The translations under genes were made by a program, and so were the position numbers. 64,000 bases of DNA, taken from Brevibacterium sp. S22 (GTDB taxonomy: Bacteria; Actinomycetota; Actinomycetes; Actinomycetales; Brevibacteriaceae). Shown here piece after piece: positions 54,911 to 63,600 of this stretch (position 1 is its first letter; each line of letters starts with the position of its first letter). Location of the stretch: positions 124,001 to 188,000 of the forward strand of contig NZ_RHFG01000003.1 in NCBI RefSeq assembly GCF_004745485.1, read 5' to 3'. The notes beneath the pieces are model-generated. The model was not told where the DNA came from. It made no database searches and saw nothing but the letters and a program-made list of their open reading frames with translations.

Positions 54911-54992
54911 GCCGGATTGGCGGAATCGGTAGACGCGGTGCACTCAAAATGCATTGTCGAAAGACGTGCGGGTTCGAGTCCCGCATCCGGTA
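54911..54992 (+). tRNA. tRNA-Leu (anticodon CAA)
   Basis: The 82-nt sequence has an acceptor pair GCCGGAT/ATCCGGT (first pair G-U), D arm TGGCGGAATCGGTAGACGC, anticodon stem GTGCA/TGCAT with loop CTCAAAA and anticodon CAA, a long variable arm typical of Leu, and T arm GCGGGTTCGAGTCCCGC. CCA is not encoded. It reads UUG codons. Confidence 0.95.
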
Positions 54993-54997
54993 CAGAC

Positions 54998-55033
54998 GAA
55001 GGCACTGTCGAATGTGATTTCGACAGTGCCTTC
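54998..55033 (+). terminator. tRNA-Leu terminator
   Basis: GAAGGCACTGTCGAA (54998-55012) pairs perfectly with TTCGACAGTGCCTTC (55019-55033); TGTGTT follows. Confidence 0.85.
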
Positions 55034-55342
55034 TGTGTTCCCCACACTTCCCCCACCACGCGCTTCCAGTGCGGCGCCCCTGCACCAGAACCACATGTCG
55101 TCCGTTTCATCAGTCCGCGTCCTGATGAAGGGGACGGGAAGTGAGGCTGAGGCGCACGAAGTCTGGTGACAGGTGTACGAAACCTGGTGTGCGGTGTACG
55201 GAAAGTGGTGGCGTCGGCGTCCCGTGGCGCCGGCCGGTGGTGTCAGCCGGCAACGGTAGGGGGCCACGACCGGTCGTGGTGGCGCCGGGGACCGGAGACC
55301 TCGGTCGGCGGTGGCGACCGCGGGTGCCCGAGGCCAGTGACG
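55034..55342. other. 309-bp intergenic region, no gene seen
   Basis: GC-rich sequence with degenerate 21-bp direct repeats at 55158-55199 (two units sharing GAA-n-CTGGTG and GGTGTAC) and a third weaker one. No open frame has convincing coding character. Confidence 0.6.
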
Positions 55343-56002
55343 TCATAGTCGCAGGTCGCGGGAGTACAGGAGCGTATCGAAGCGCTTCTGCCCGACCGCC
55401 ACGAAGTCCGGCAGTCGGCCATAGCGGGTGAAGCCCAAGGATTCGTAGAGGCCGATGGCCGCCCCATTGTCACCGCGCAGGTCGAGTGTGATGACTTCCG
55501 TTCCGTGACCTCGCGCCGCCTGGATGAGCGCTTCCATGAGTCCCCTTCCCACGCCTCGGCCCTGAGCGCCCGGGTCGACCGCGACCTTTTCGATGTCGAC
55601 ATGGGGTCGGAAAGTGGGGCGGGTGTACCGGGTCCAGTAGGCGAAGCCGGTGATCTCGTCGTCGCGGCGAGCAATCGCTGCGGCTGACTCTCCGGCTTCC
55701 GTACCTGCAGCCAGACGTCGGACGAGTCCGCTGATCTCCGTGCTCGCGGGCGGCGTGACCCAGCCGAGGGCTGCGCCTGCGTCGACGAGGCGGCCGAGCA
55801 GCGATGTCACTTGCTGGACATCGCGCTCGGCCAGGCCCTCGGCGGCGAGGAGTTCGACACCGGCGCTCGACGGTACAGTGTCAGCGGCTGAAGGGTCGGT
55901 CGCTGCGGGGTCAGTCGCGCGGTGCTCCGCTGACCGGTTCGCCGGCGTCCTCGGACGCGGAGCTTCGGGGTCCGGCGTCCTCGGTGCGGGCCTCGTCGAC
56001 AT
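55343..56002 (-). CDS. GNAT-family acetyltransferase
   Basis: A 219-residue protein with a GNAT domain in its last 150 residues. The acetyl-CoA loop is VAVDPGAQGRGVGRGLMEALIQAARG near 140 (Q/RxxGxG/A as QGRGVG), followed by LDLRGDNGAAIGLYESLGFTRYGRLPDFV. The first 60 residues are Pro/Ala/Thr-rich and probably disordered. The chosen ATG (MSTRPAPRTP) has GAGGAGG six bases upstream, yet lies inside the symporter gene, which it overlaps by 92 bp in another frame. No closer start with a ribosome site is seen. The substrate is unknown. Confidence 0.82.
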   Translation of the reverse strand: MSTRPAPRTPDPEAPRPRTPANRSAEHRATDPAATDPSAADTVPSSAGVELLAAEGLAERDVQQVTSLLGRLVDAGAALGWVTPPASTEISGLVRRLAAGTEAGESAAAIARRDDEITGFAYWTRYTRPTFRPHVDIEKVAVDPGAQGRGVGRGLMEALIQAARGHGTEVITLDLRGDNGAAIGLYESLGFTRYGRLPDFVAVGQKRFDTLLYSRDLRL

Positions 56003-57332
56003 CTGCATCCTCCTCAAGCGGAACGTAGCCGTTGATGCGCGGGGCATCGTAGCGTTCGACGTCCAGGATCTCATGCCGCTTGGCCACGATGGCCGGGACG
56101 AGTGCCTGACCGGAGACGTTGAGTGCGGTGCGGCCCATGTCCACGATCGGTTCGATGGCCAGCAGCAGGCCCACGCCCTCGAGCGGCAGACCCAAGGTCG
56201 ACAGAGTCAGGGTGAGCATCACGGTCGCACCCGTCGTACCGGCCGTGGCGGCCGAACCGATGACGGCGACGAAGATGATGAGCAGGTACTGGATGAGGGA
56301 GAGATCGATGCCGAAGAACTGGGCGACGAACACCGCTGCGATCGCCGGGTAGATCGCCGCGCAGCCGTCCATCTTCGTCGTCGCGCCGAAGGGCACGGCG
56401 AAGGCGGCGTAGGAGTGGGGCACTCCGAAGTTGTCGGTGGCAACCTTCTGCGTCACGGGCATGGTGCCGATCGAGGAACGGGAGACGAAGCCCATCTGTG
56501 CGACCGGCCAGACACCGGAGAAGTACTGGCGCACGGACAGTCCGTTGGCTCGCGCCAGGGCCGGGTAGACGATGAAGAACACGATCGCGAGTCCGATGTA
56601 GACGGCGACGACGAACCACAGCAGCGATCCCATCGTGGACCAGCCGTAGGAGTTCACGGCGTTGCCGATGAGGCCGAGTGTGCCGATCGGAGCGATGCGC
56701 ACGATCCACCAGACGACCTTCTGGACCACGGCCAGGGCCGCCTCGGTGAACTGGAGGAACGGTTCCGCGGCCTTGCCGACCTTGACCGCTGCGATGCCGA
56801 TGGCACCGGAGACGATGATGAGCTGGAGGATGTTGAAGTTGACCTCGGAGCTCAGGCCCCCGGCCTCATCCGGTGAGGTGGCGACCTCGAGTCCGAGGAA
56901 GTTCACCGGCACCAGCCCGGTGAGGAAGCCGAGCCAGCTGCCCTGAGAATCGGGCGCGCCGGTGCGCAGCGAAGCGGCATCGGCATGGGCGCCGGGCTGC
57001 ATGACGATGCCGATGATGAGTCCGAGGACGACGGCGATCAGGGCTGTGAGAGCGAACCACAGCAGGGTCGACATGGCCAGCCGGGCGGCATTGGTGACCT
57101 TGCGCAGGTTGCCGATGCTCGCGATGATCGCGGTGATGACCAGCGGGACGACTGCGGCCTTGAGCAGGGTGACGTACGACGACCCGACGGTGTCGAGAGT
57201 CTGGCCGAGCCAGTTGTCTGCGGTGTCGCTGACCGGTCCCCATGATCGGGCGATGAGCCCGAGGATGACACCGGCGATGAGTGCGATGGTCACCTGCACT
57301 CCGAAGGACTTGCTCCAGGCGGGCAGTCTCAT
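55911..57332 (-). CDS. Dicarboxylate/amino acid:cation symporter (DAACS family)
   Basis: A 473-residue transporter of the GltP/DctA family. Eight or so helices are visible; the serine-rich reentrant segment reads GFVSRSSIGTMPVTQ, the substrate motif TKMDGCAAIYPAIAAV, the second reentrant loop AATAGTTGATVMLTL, and helix 8 DMGRTALNVSGQALVPAIV. These elements bind sodium or protons and an acidic substrate such as glutamate or a C4-dicarboxylate; which one is not clear. The ATG is preceded by TAGGAGAG. The hydrophilic C-terminal 45 residues are coded by the region shared with the acetyltransferase. Confidence 0.9.
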   Translation of the reverse strand: MRLPAWSKSFGVQVTIALIAGVILGLIARSWGPVSDTADNWLGQTLDTVGSSYVTLLKAAVVPLVITAIIASIGNLRKVTNAARLAMSTLLWFALTALIAVVLGLIIGIVMQPGAHADAASLRTGAPDSQGSWLGFLTGLVPVNFLGLEVATSPDEAGGLSSEVNFNILQLIIVSGAIGIAAVKVGKAAEPFLQFTEAALAVVQKVVWWIVRIAPIGTLGLIGNAVNSYGWSTMGSLLWFVVAVYIGLAIVFFIVYPALARANGLSVRQYFSGVWPVAQMGFVSRSSIGTMPVTQKVATDNFGVPHSYAAFAVPFGATTKMDGCAAIYPAIAAVFVAQFFGIDLSLIQYLLIIFVAVIGSAATAGTTGATVMLTLTLSTLGLPLEGVGLLLAIEPIVDMGRTALNVSGQALVPAIVAKRHEILDVERYDAPRINGYVPLEEDADVDEARTEDAGPRSSASEDAGEPVSGAPRD

Positions 57333-57487
57333 TGAATTCCTCTCCTAGCGGGTCCTCCCATCTGAGATCCGCAGGGAGGATTAGGCAACAGAGAGCACAA
57401 CTGTTGAGCAATATGCGAAATTCCGCGATCTGATGTGATATGCATCGCAGGCGGGAAGATCGCGCTGCCGAGCCCCGCGACACGACA

Positions 57488-57533
57488 CTGCCGGCGGCGC
57501 CGTCCCCGGACAAGGGGCAGACGCCGCCGGCAG
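57488..57533 (-). terminator. Terminator after pyk
   Basis: CTGCCGGCGGCG (57488-57499) pairs perfectly with CGCCGCCGGCAG (57522-57533); the loop can form a CCCC/GGGG helix. It lies 16 bp past the pyk stop on the minus strand. Confidence 0.7.
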
Positions 57534-57549
57534 AGTCAGCCTGCAGCCT

Positions 57550-59097
57550 TCAGTGGCGGGGCGATTGGCCTTCGCGCACGATCGGCACCTCACGGGTGAT
57601 CGGTGCTTCGGTGACCACTCCGTATCCGGCCAGCGGATCCTCCTCGGAGTCCGACGAGTCCTGGTAGGCCGCCGTCACCCCCTTCGCAGCATCGCCGATG
57701 GAGTGGATACGGAGGGCGTTCGTCGATCCGGGGATTCCGGGAGGCGATCCGGCCACGAGGATGCTCTGATCGCCCTCGCGGGCAGTGCCGTCGGCGAGCA
57801 GAACGGCATCGACCTGGCGAGCCATCTGGTCAGTGTGGCGGACCGTCTTCACGAGGTAGGGGCGCACGCCCCAGGTCAGCGCCAGCTGGTGGCGGACCTG
57901 CGGGTCGGGTGTGAAGCCGAGGATCGGCCAGGCCGGCCGCAGGCGCGACATCCGTCGCACCGAGTCGCCGGTCTGCGAGAAGGTGCACAGCAGGTCGATA
58001 TCGAGTTGCTCAGCAATCTGCACGGCGGCTGCAGTGACGGCCCCGCCCTTCGTGTGGGGAACGGTGCCCAACAGCGGGATCCGGTCGAGACCGTGCTCCT
58101 CGGTGGAGCCGATGATCCGGCTCATCGTCCGGATCGCTTCGACCCAGTGAGCGCCCACCGAGGTCTCACCGGAGAGCATGAGCGCATCGGCACCGTCGAG
58201 GACGGCGTTTGCGCAGTCACTGGCTTCGGCGCGAGTGGGCCGTGGTGCATCGATCATCGTCTCGAGCATCTGCGTGGCCACAATGACGGGCTTGGCCTGC
58301 TGGCGGGCGATCTCGACGGCCCGCTTCTGCACGATCGGCACCTGTTCGAGCGGCAGCTCGACGCCGAGGTCGCCGCGAGCGACCATGATGCCGTCGAAGG
58401 CGTCGATGATCTCATCGAGCTGGTCGACGGCCTGCGGCTTCTCGAGCTTGGCGATGACCGGAGCGGTGATTCCGACCTCGTCCATGACCGCACGCACATC
58501 GTTCATGTCCTCCGGGCTGCGGACGAAGGACAGGGCGACCCAGTCGAAGCCGAGCTCCAGACCCCATTTGAGGTCGTCGACGTCCTTCTCCGACAGAGCA
58601 GGGACGGACACCGGCACTCCGGGGAGGTTGATGCCCTTGTGGTTGGAGATGGTTCCGCCGATTTCGACTTCGGTGACCACATCGGTGGCGGTCACCTCGG
58701 TGGCGCGCAGGCGCAGACGACCGTCGTCGATGAGCAGCGGGTCACCCACGGACACGTCTTCTGCCAAGGTCGGCAGTGTCGTGCTCACGAGTTCTGCGGT
58801 GCCGGGGACATCTCGGCTGGTGATGGTGAAGGCGGCGCCTTCGACGAGCTCTTCCTTGCCATTGGCGAAGGTGCCCACGCGGATCTTCGGACCCTGCAGG
58901 TCGAGGAGGACGGCGACGGGCCGTCCGGTGTCGAGGGCGGCCTGGCGGACCCAGGCGAATTTCTCTTCGTGCTCTTCTCGTTTTCCGTGGCTCAGATTGA
59001 ATCGGGCGACATCGACGCCTTCATCGACGAGCTCGCGGATCTCTTCATAGGAGTTCTGGTTCGGACCTAAAGTTGCGACTATCTTTGCACGCCTCAT
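57550..59097 (-). CDS. pyk: Pyruvate kinase
   Basis: A 515-residue pyruvate kinase that transfers phosphate from phosphoenolpyruvate to ADP. Seen are RRAKIVATLGPNQNSYEEI and VARFNLSHGKREEHEEKF (substrate and metal region), the catalytic lysine in VIAKLEKPQAVDQLDEI near 225, the Mg ligands in IMVARGDLGVELP, and the C-terminal GGAVTAAAVQIAEQL. The ATG at 59095-59097 follows GGTGGAG. The C-terminus is about 30 residues longer than typical, with an acidic tail. Allosteric control by AMP or glucose 6-phosphate is expected in actinobacteria but not visible here. Confidence 0.94.
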   Translation of the reverse strand: MRRAKIVATLGPNQNSYEEIRELVDEGVDVARFNLSHGKREEHEEKFAWVRQAALDTGRPVAVLLDLQGPKIRVGTFANGKEELVEGAAFTITSRDVPGTAELVSTTLPTLAEDVSVGDPLLIDDGRLRLRATEVTATDVVTEVEIGGTISNHKGINLPGVPVSVPALSEKDVDDLKWGLELGFDWVALSFVRSPEDMNDVRAVMDEVGITAPVIAKLEKPQAVDQLDEIIDAFDGIMVARGDLGVELPLEQVPIVQKRAVEIARQQAKPVIVATQMLETMIDAPRPTRAEASDCANAVLDGADALMLSGETSVGAHWVEAIRTMSRIIGSTEEHGLDRIPLLGTVPHTKGGAVTAAAVQIAEQLDIDLLCTFSQTGDSVRRMSRLRPAWPILGFTPDPQVRHQLALTWGVRPYLVKTVRHTDQMARQVDAVLLADGTAREGDQSILVAGSPPGIPGSTNALRIHSIGDAAKGVTAAYQDSSDSEEDPLAGYGVVTEAPITREVPIVREGQSPRH

Positions 59098-59155
59098 ACG
59101 CTCCACCCTACCTAAAGTCTCAGCGGGCGGTCTCTGCCGCTCTCCGCTGGTCACG

Positions 59156-59196
59156 GGCGGTGTGCGTGCGGCACCTCGCTGTGCCGCATCACCGCC
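59156..59196 (-). terminator. Terminator after gltD
   Basis: TGCGGCAC/GTGCCGCA with a CTCGCT loop, extended by GGCGGTG/CACCGCC, lies 28 bp past the gltD stop on the minus strand. Confidence 0.65.
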
Positions 59197-59223
59197 TCTT
59201 CTCATTTTCTGACATGCACTATC

Positions 59224-60681
59224 TTAGCATTTGAACCCTTCGTCGGTGGGCCGCACGGGCGTCGGCAGCCGGGTCGACCCGGTCAGGAACCGGTCGACCT
59301 CGGCGGCCGCGGTACGGCCTTCGGCGATGGCCCAGACGATGAGCGACTGTCCGCGTCCGGCATCGCCGGCGACGAAGACACCCGGCTGAGCCGCATAGTC
59401 CTCAGCTCGTGAGAACGCGCCGCCGGCTCCCGCTTCGAGGTCGATCGCCGCCGTCTCCGGTCCGCTGAAGCCCAGCGCCAGCAGCACGAGATCAGCGGGG
59501 ATGACGTGCTCGGTGCCCGGTGTCGGGACTCGGCGGCCGTCGACGAACTCCGTCTGCGCGACTTCTATTCCGCAGACCCTTCCCGTATCGTCACCGACGA
59601 ATCGAGTCGTCGATGCCAGATAGCGCCTCGTTCCGCCTTCTTCGTGTGAGGATTGGACCTCGAAGATCCGCGGCACGGTGGGCCATGGCGAGTCCGCACC
59701 GCGGTCGAGTGGCGGCCGGCTGCCGATGGCCAGTGTCGTCACCGAGGCGGCTCCTTGGCGCAGAGCGGTGCCCAGGCAGTCGGCGCCGGTGTCTCCGCCG
59801 CCGATGATGACCACATGCCTGCCGGCCGCATCGATGAGCTGTGCCGAATCGTCGGCCGAGGTCCCGTCTGCCGACTGCGCCCGGTTGGACGGCACGAGGT
59901 AGTCCATCGCGAATTCGATGTTCTCGAGTCGACGTCCCGGCAGGTCCATATCGCGGGGCACAGTGGCTCCGGTGGCCACCAGCACCGCATCGAAGCGAGT
60001 CTGCAGTGCGGCGAAGTCGATATCGCGGCCGATCTCGACGCCGGTTTCGAACTGGGTCCCCTCGGCCCGCATCTGGTTGAGCCGGCGGTCGATATGGTGC
60101 TTCTCGAGTTTGAAGTCCGGGATCCCATAGCGCAGCAGTCCGCCGAGGCGGTCGTCGCGTTCGAAGACGACGACGGTGTGCCCGGCTCGGGTCAGCTGTT
60201 GGGCTGCGGCGAGCCCGGCCGGTCCGGAGCCGATGACAGCGACGGTGTGCCCGGTCATCCGATCGGGGACGACGGGGGTGATGAGTCCGGCGGCGAAACC
60301 GTCGTCGACGATGGAGACTTCGACCTGTTTGATCGTCACGGCCGGTTGGCTGATGCCCAGCACGCAGGCGGCCTCGCACGGGGCGGGGCAGGCCCGACCG
60401 GTGAATTCGGGGAAGTTGTTCGTCGCATGCAGCAGCTCCACGGCACGCGGCAGCTCGCCGCGGTACATGGCGTCGTTGAACTCCGGGATTAGGTTGCCCA
60501 GGGGGCATCCCTGGTGGCAGAAGGGGACACCGCAGTCCATGCAGCGAGAAGCCTGTCGGCGCAGCTGCGCGGGGTCGCCCTTCTCATAGACCTCGGAGTA
60601 GTCCATCAGCCGGATCGGCACGGGCCTGCGGGCGGGGAGTTCGCGTTCGGTGGTGGTGAGGAATCCTCGCGGATCAGCCAT
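59224..60681 (-). CDS. gltD: Glutamate synthase small subunit
   Basis: A 485-residue NADPH-dependent beta subunit of glutamate synthase. The N-terminal Fe-S motif is CMDCGVPFCHQGCPLGN and a second cysteine set is in CPAPCEAACVLG; the FAD site is VAVIGSGPAGLAAAQQL near 150; the NADPH site is VVIIGGGDTGADCLGTAL near 290; a late GDAGRGQSLIVWAIAEGRTAA binds the second flavin edge. It passes electrons to GltB. The ATG overlaps the gltB stop by eight bases; the frame upstream is a shadow of gltB. Confidence 0.95.
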   Translation of the reverse strand: MADPRGFLTTTERELPARRPVPIRLMDYSEVYEKGDPAQLRRQASRCMDCGVPFCHQGCPLGNLIPEFNDAMYRGELPRAVELLHATNNFPEFTGRACPAPCEAACVLGISQPAVTIKQVEVSIVDDGFAAGLITPVVPDRMTGHTVAVIGSGPAGLAAAQQLTRAGHTVVVFERDDRLGGLLRYGIPDFKLEKHHIDRRLNQMRAEGTQFETGVEIGRDIDFAALQTRFDAVLVATGATVPRDMDLPGRRLENIEFAMDYLVPSNRAQSADGTSADDSAQLIDAAGRHVVIIGGGDTGADCLGTALRQGAASVTTLAIGSRPPLDRGADSPWPTVPRIFEVQSSHEEGGTRRYLASTTRFVGDDTGRVCGIEVAQTEFVDGRRVPTPGTEHVIPADLVLLALGFSGPETAAIDLEAGAGGAFSRAEDYAAQPGVFVAGDAGRGQSLIVWAIAEGRTAAAEVDRFLTGSTRLPTPVRPTDEGFKC

Positions 60682-63600
60682 GGGCGGCCTCCAGAATGGT
60701 CTGCCAGGTCTGTTCGGAATCAGCGGGTTCGCCGCTGCTGCCGATCTCGTCCTGGATGTCTTTGACCCGCGCATAGGCGACGGGAATGATCTTGGTGAAG
60801 CGGGACAGGATGTCCTGGCCCCGGTCGAGACCGGCCAGCAGTTCGCCGGCCAACGGGGATCCGGTGGCCGCGACGTGATCGGCAAGCAGCCTCTGCAGCA
60901 CCGGCGCGTCGGAGTCTCCGATCCCGCCGAATCTGAAGACTCCCGCGGCCCGTTCCTTCGGGTTGAGGCGGCTGGGGTTGAAGTCGAGCACGAACGCCGT
61001 TCCTCCGGACATTCCGGCCGCGAAGTTGCGTCCGATGGGGCCGAGGATGACCGCCACTCCCCCGGTCATGTATTCCAGTCCGTGGTCGCCGATGCCTTCG
61101 ACGACGGCTTCGACCCCGGAGTTGCGCACGAGGAATCTCTCCCCGACCATTCCGGACAGGAACATCGTCCCGGATGTCGCCCCGTAGCCGATGACGTTTC
61201 CGGCGATGACATTGTGTTCGGGCCGAGTGGGGTTCTCCGGGCGGGGGGCGATGCTGATCGCTCCGCCCGACAGGCCCTTGCCGACGTAGTCGTTGGCGTC
61301 TCCGTGCAGATCGATGCTCACACCCCGAGGCAGGAATGCGCCCAGGGACTGGCCGGCTGTTCCGTTGAGGGACACGCGCACGGTTCCCACCGGCAGACCG
61401 TCCCCGCCGTGGGCCTGAGTCACCCGGTGGCCGAGCAGGGTGCCGACCGATCGGTCCGTGTTCGCGACCTCGGCGCTCAGGTGCACCGGGACTCCCGCAG
61501 CGATCTGCGCTCCGGCCTGCTCGAGCAGGCGATCGTCGAGTTCGCCCGCGAAGTCACGTGGGGTGCCCGGTTCGCTCACCCTCGCCGAGGCGGGACTGCC
61601 GTGGAGATCGGTCGGGACGGTGAGGATCGGGGTCAGATCCAGGTCCAGCCCCGAGGCTTTCGCCCGGTCTGCGTCGATGCGCAGTCGTTCGACCGCTCCG
61701 ATCGCTTCGTCGAGGCTGCGCAGTCCCAGCTCGGCGAGGTAGCTGCGGACCTCCTCGGCGATGAACGTGAAGAAGTTCACGACATGATCGGCCTGGCCGT
61801 GGAACCGTTCGCGCAGCTTCGGGTTCTGTGTGGCCACACCGACCGGACAGGTGTCCTGGTGGCAGACCCGCATCATGATGCATCCGGAGACGACGAGGGC
61901 GGTGGTGGCGAATCCGAATTCCTCGGCCCCGAGCAGGGCGGCGATGATGACGTCGCGGCCGGTCTTCAGCTGCCCGTCGACCTGGACGCTGATGCGTTCG
62001 CGCAGACCGTTGAGCACGAGCGTCTGCTGGGCTTCGGCCAGACCCAGCTCCCACGGGGTGCCGGCATGTTTGAGCGAGTTGAGCGGGCTGGCGCCCGTTC
62101 CTCCGTCGTGGCCGGAGATGAGCACGACGTCGGCTCCGGCCTTCGCCACTCCGGCGGCCACCGTCCCGACTCCGATTCCGGAGACGAGTTTGACGTGGAC
62201 ACGGGCAGCCGCATTGGCACGCCCGAGGTCGTGGATGAGCTGGGCGAGGTCTTCGATGGAGTAGATGTCATGGTGCGGAGGCGGTGAGATGAGGCCGACT
62301 CCGGGGGTGGCATGCCGGGTCTTCGCGATCCACGGGTACACCTTCTCTCCCGGCAGCTGACCGCCCTCACCGGGTTTGGCGCCCTGAGCCATCTTGATCT
62401 GCAGGTCATCGGCGGCGGTGAGGTAGTGGCTGGTGACGCCGAAACGACCGGAGGCGATCTGTTTGATCGCCGACCGGCGCTGCGGGTCGAGCAGACGTTC
62501 GGCGTCCTCCCCGCCCTCTCCCGTATTCGACTTCCCGCCGATCCGGTTCATGGCGATCGCCAGCGTCTCGTGGGCTTCGGCCGACAGGGAGCCGTAGCTC
62601 ATGGCTCCGGTGGAGAAGCGACGCATGATCGCCTCAGCGGGCTCGACCTCGGAGATGTCGATCGGTCCCGTTTCGGTCGGGACGAGGTCGAAGAGTCCGC
62701 GCAGAGTCATCAGCTCCGCGGACTGTTCGTCCACCGCGCGCGTGTACTGCCGGAAGATGTCGAAGCGGCCGGTCGCCGTCGAATGCTGCAGTCTGAAGAT
62801 CGTCTCCGGATTGAACAGGTGCCCCGGACCTTCCCGCCGCCACTGGTACTCACCGCCGACGAGCAGGTTCCGGTGTGCCGGACGCGGATGGTCCTCCCGG
62901 TAGGCATCGGCGTGCCGGGCCGTCGTCTCAGCCGCGATATCGTCAAGGGTCTTGCCGCCGAGCTGATGCGGGGTCGAGGCGAAGTGTTCGTCGATGACCG
63001 AGTCGGCCAGGCCGAGTGCCTCGAAGGTCTGCGCCCCGTGGTAGGACTGGACCGTCGAGATGCCCATCTTCGACATGATCTTCAGCAGGCCCTTGTTCAG
63101 CGCAGTCAGCACGTTGGCCACGGCCGCCTCGGCGCTGATGCCTCGGATCCGTTCGGACTTCACGAGGTCCTCGGCCGATTCCATGAGCAGGTACGGATTG
63201 ACCGCTGAGGCGCCGAACGACACGAGCGTGGCCGCATGATGGACCTCACGGACGTCTCCGGCCTCGACGATGATGCTCACTCGGGTTCGGGTCCGCTCCC
63301 GGACGAGATGGTGGTGCAGGGCGGAGGTCAGCAGCAGGGACGGGATCGGTGCGAATTCCGAATTCGAGTCCCGATCGGTGAGGATGAGGAACACCGCACC
63401 GCCGGCGACCGCTGCGCTCGCCTCCGCGCACAGGTCCGCGAGGCGACGGGTCATCGCGTCCTCACCGGCGCCCACCGGATACAGTCCCGACAGCGTCACC
63501 GAGGGGCGGGTGATTCCTTCGCCGAGGTGGTGCCCGGCCAGGTGCGCGATCGCCGTCAGTTCGTCGTTGTCGATCACCGGCCGCTCGAGCAGGATATGGG

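Noticed and set aside
54911-55342. Integration site of a mobile element at tRNA-Leu
   Set aside because: No duplicated tRNA 3' end, integrase or unusual composition is visible within the window.
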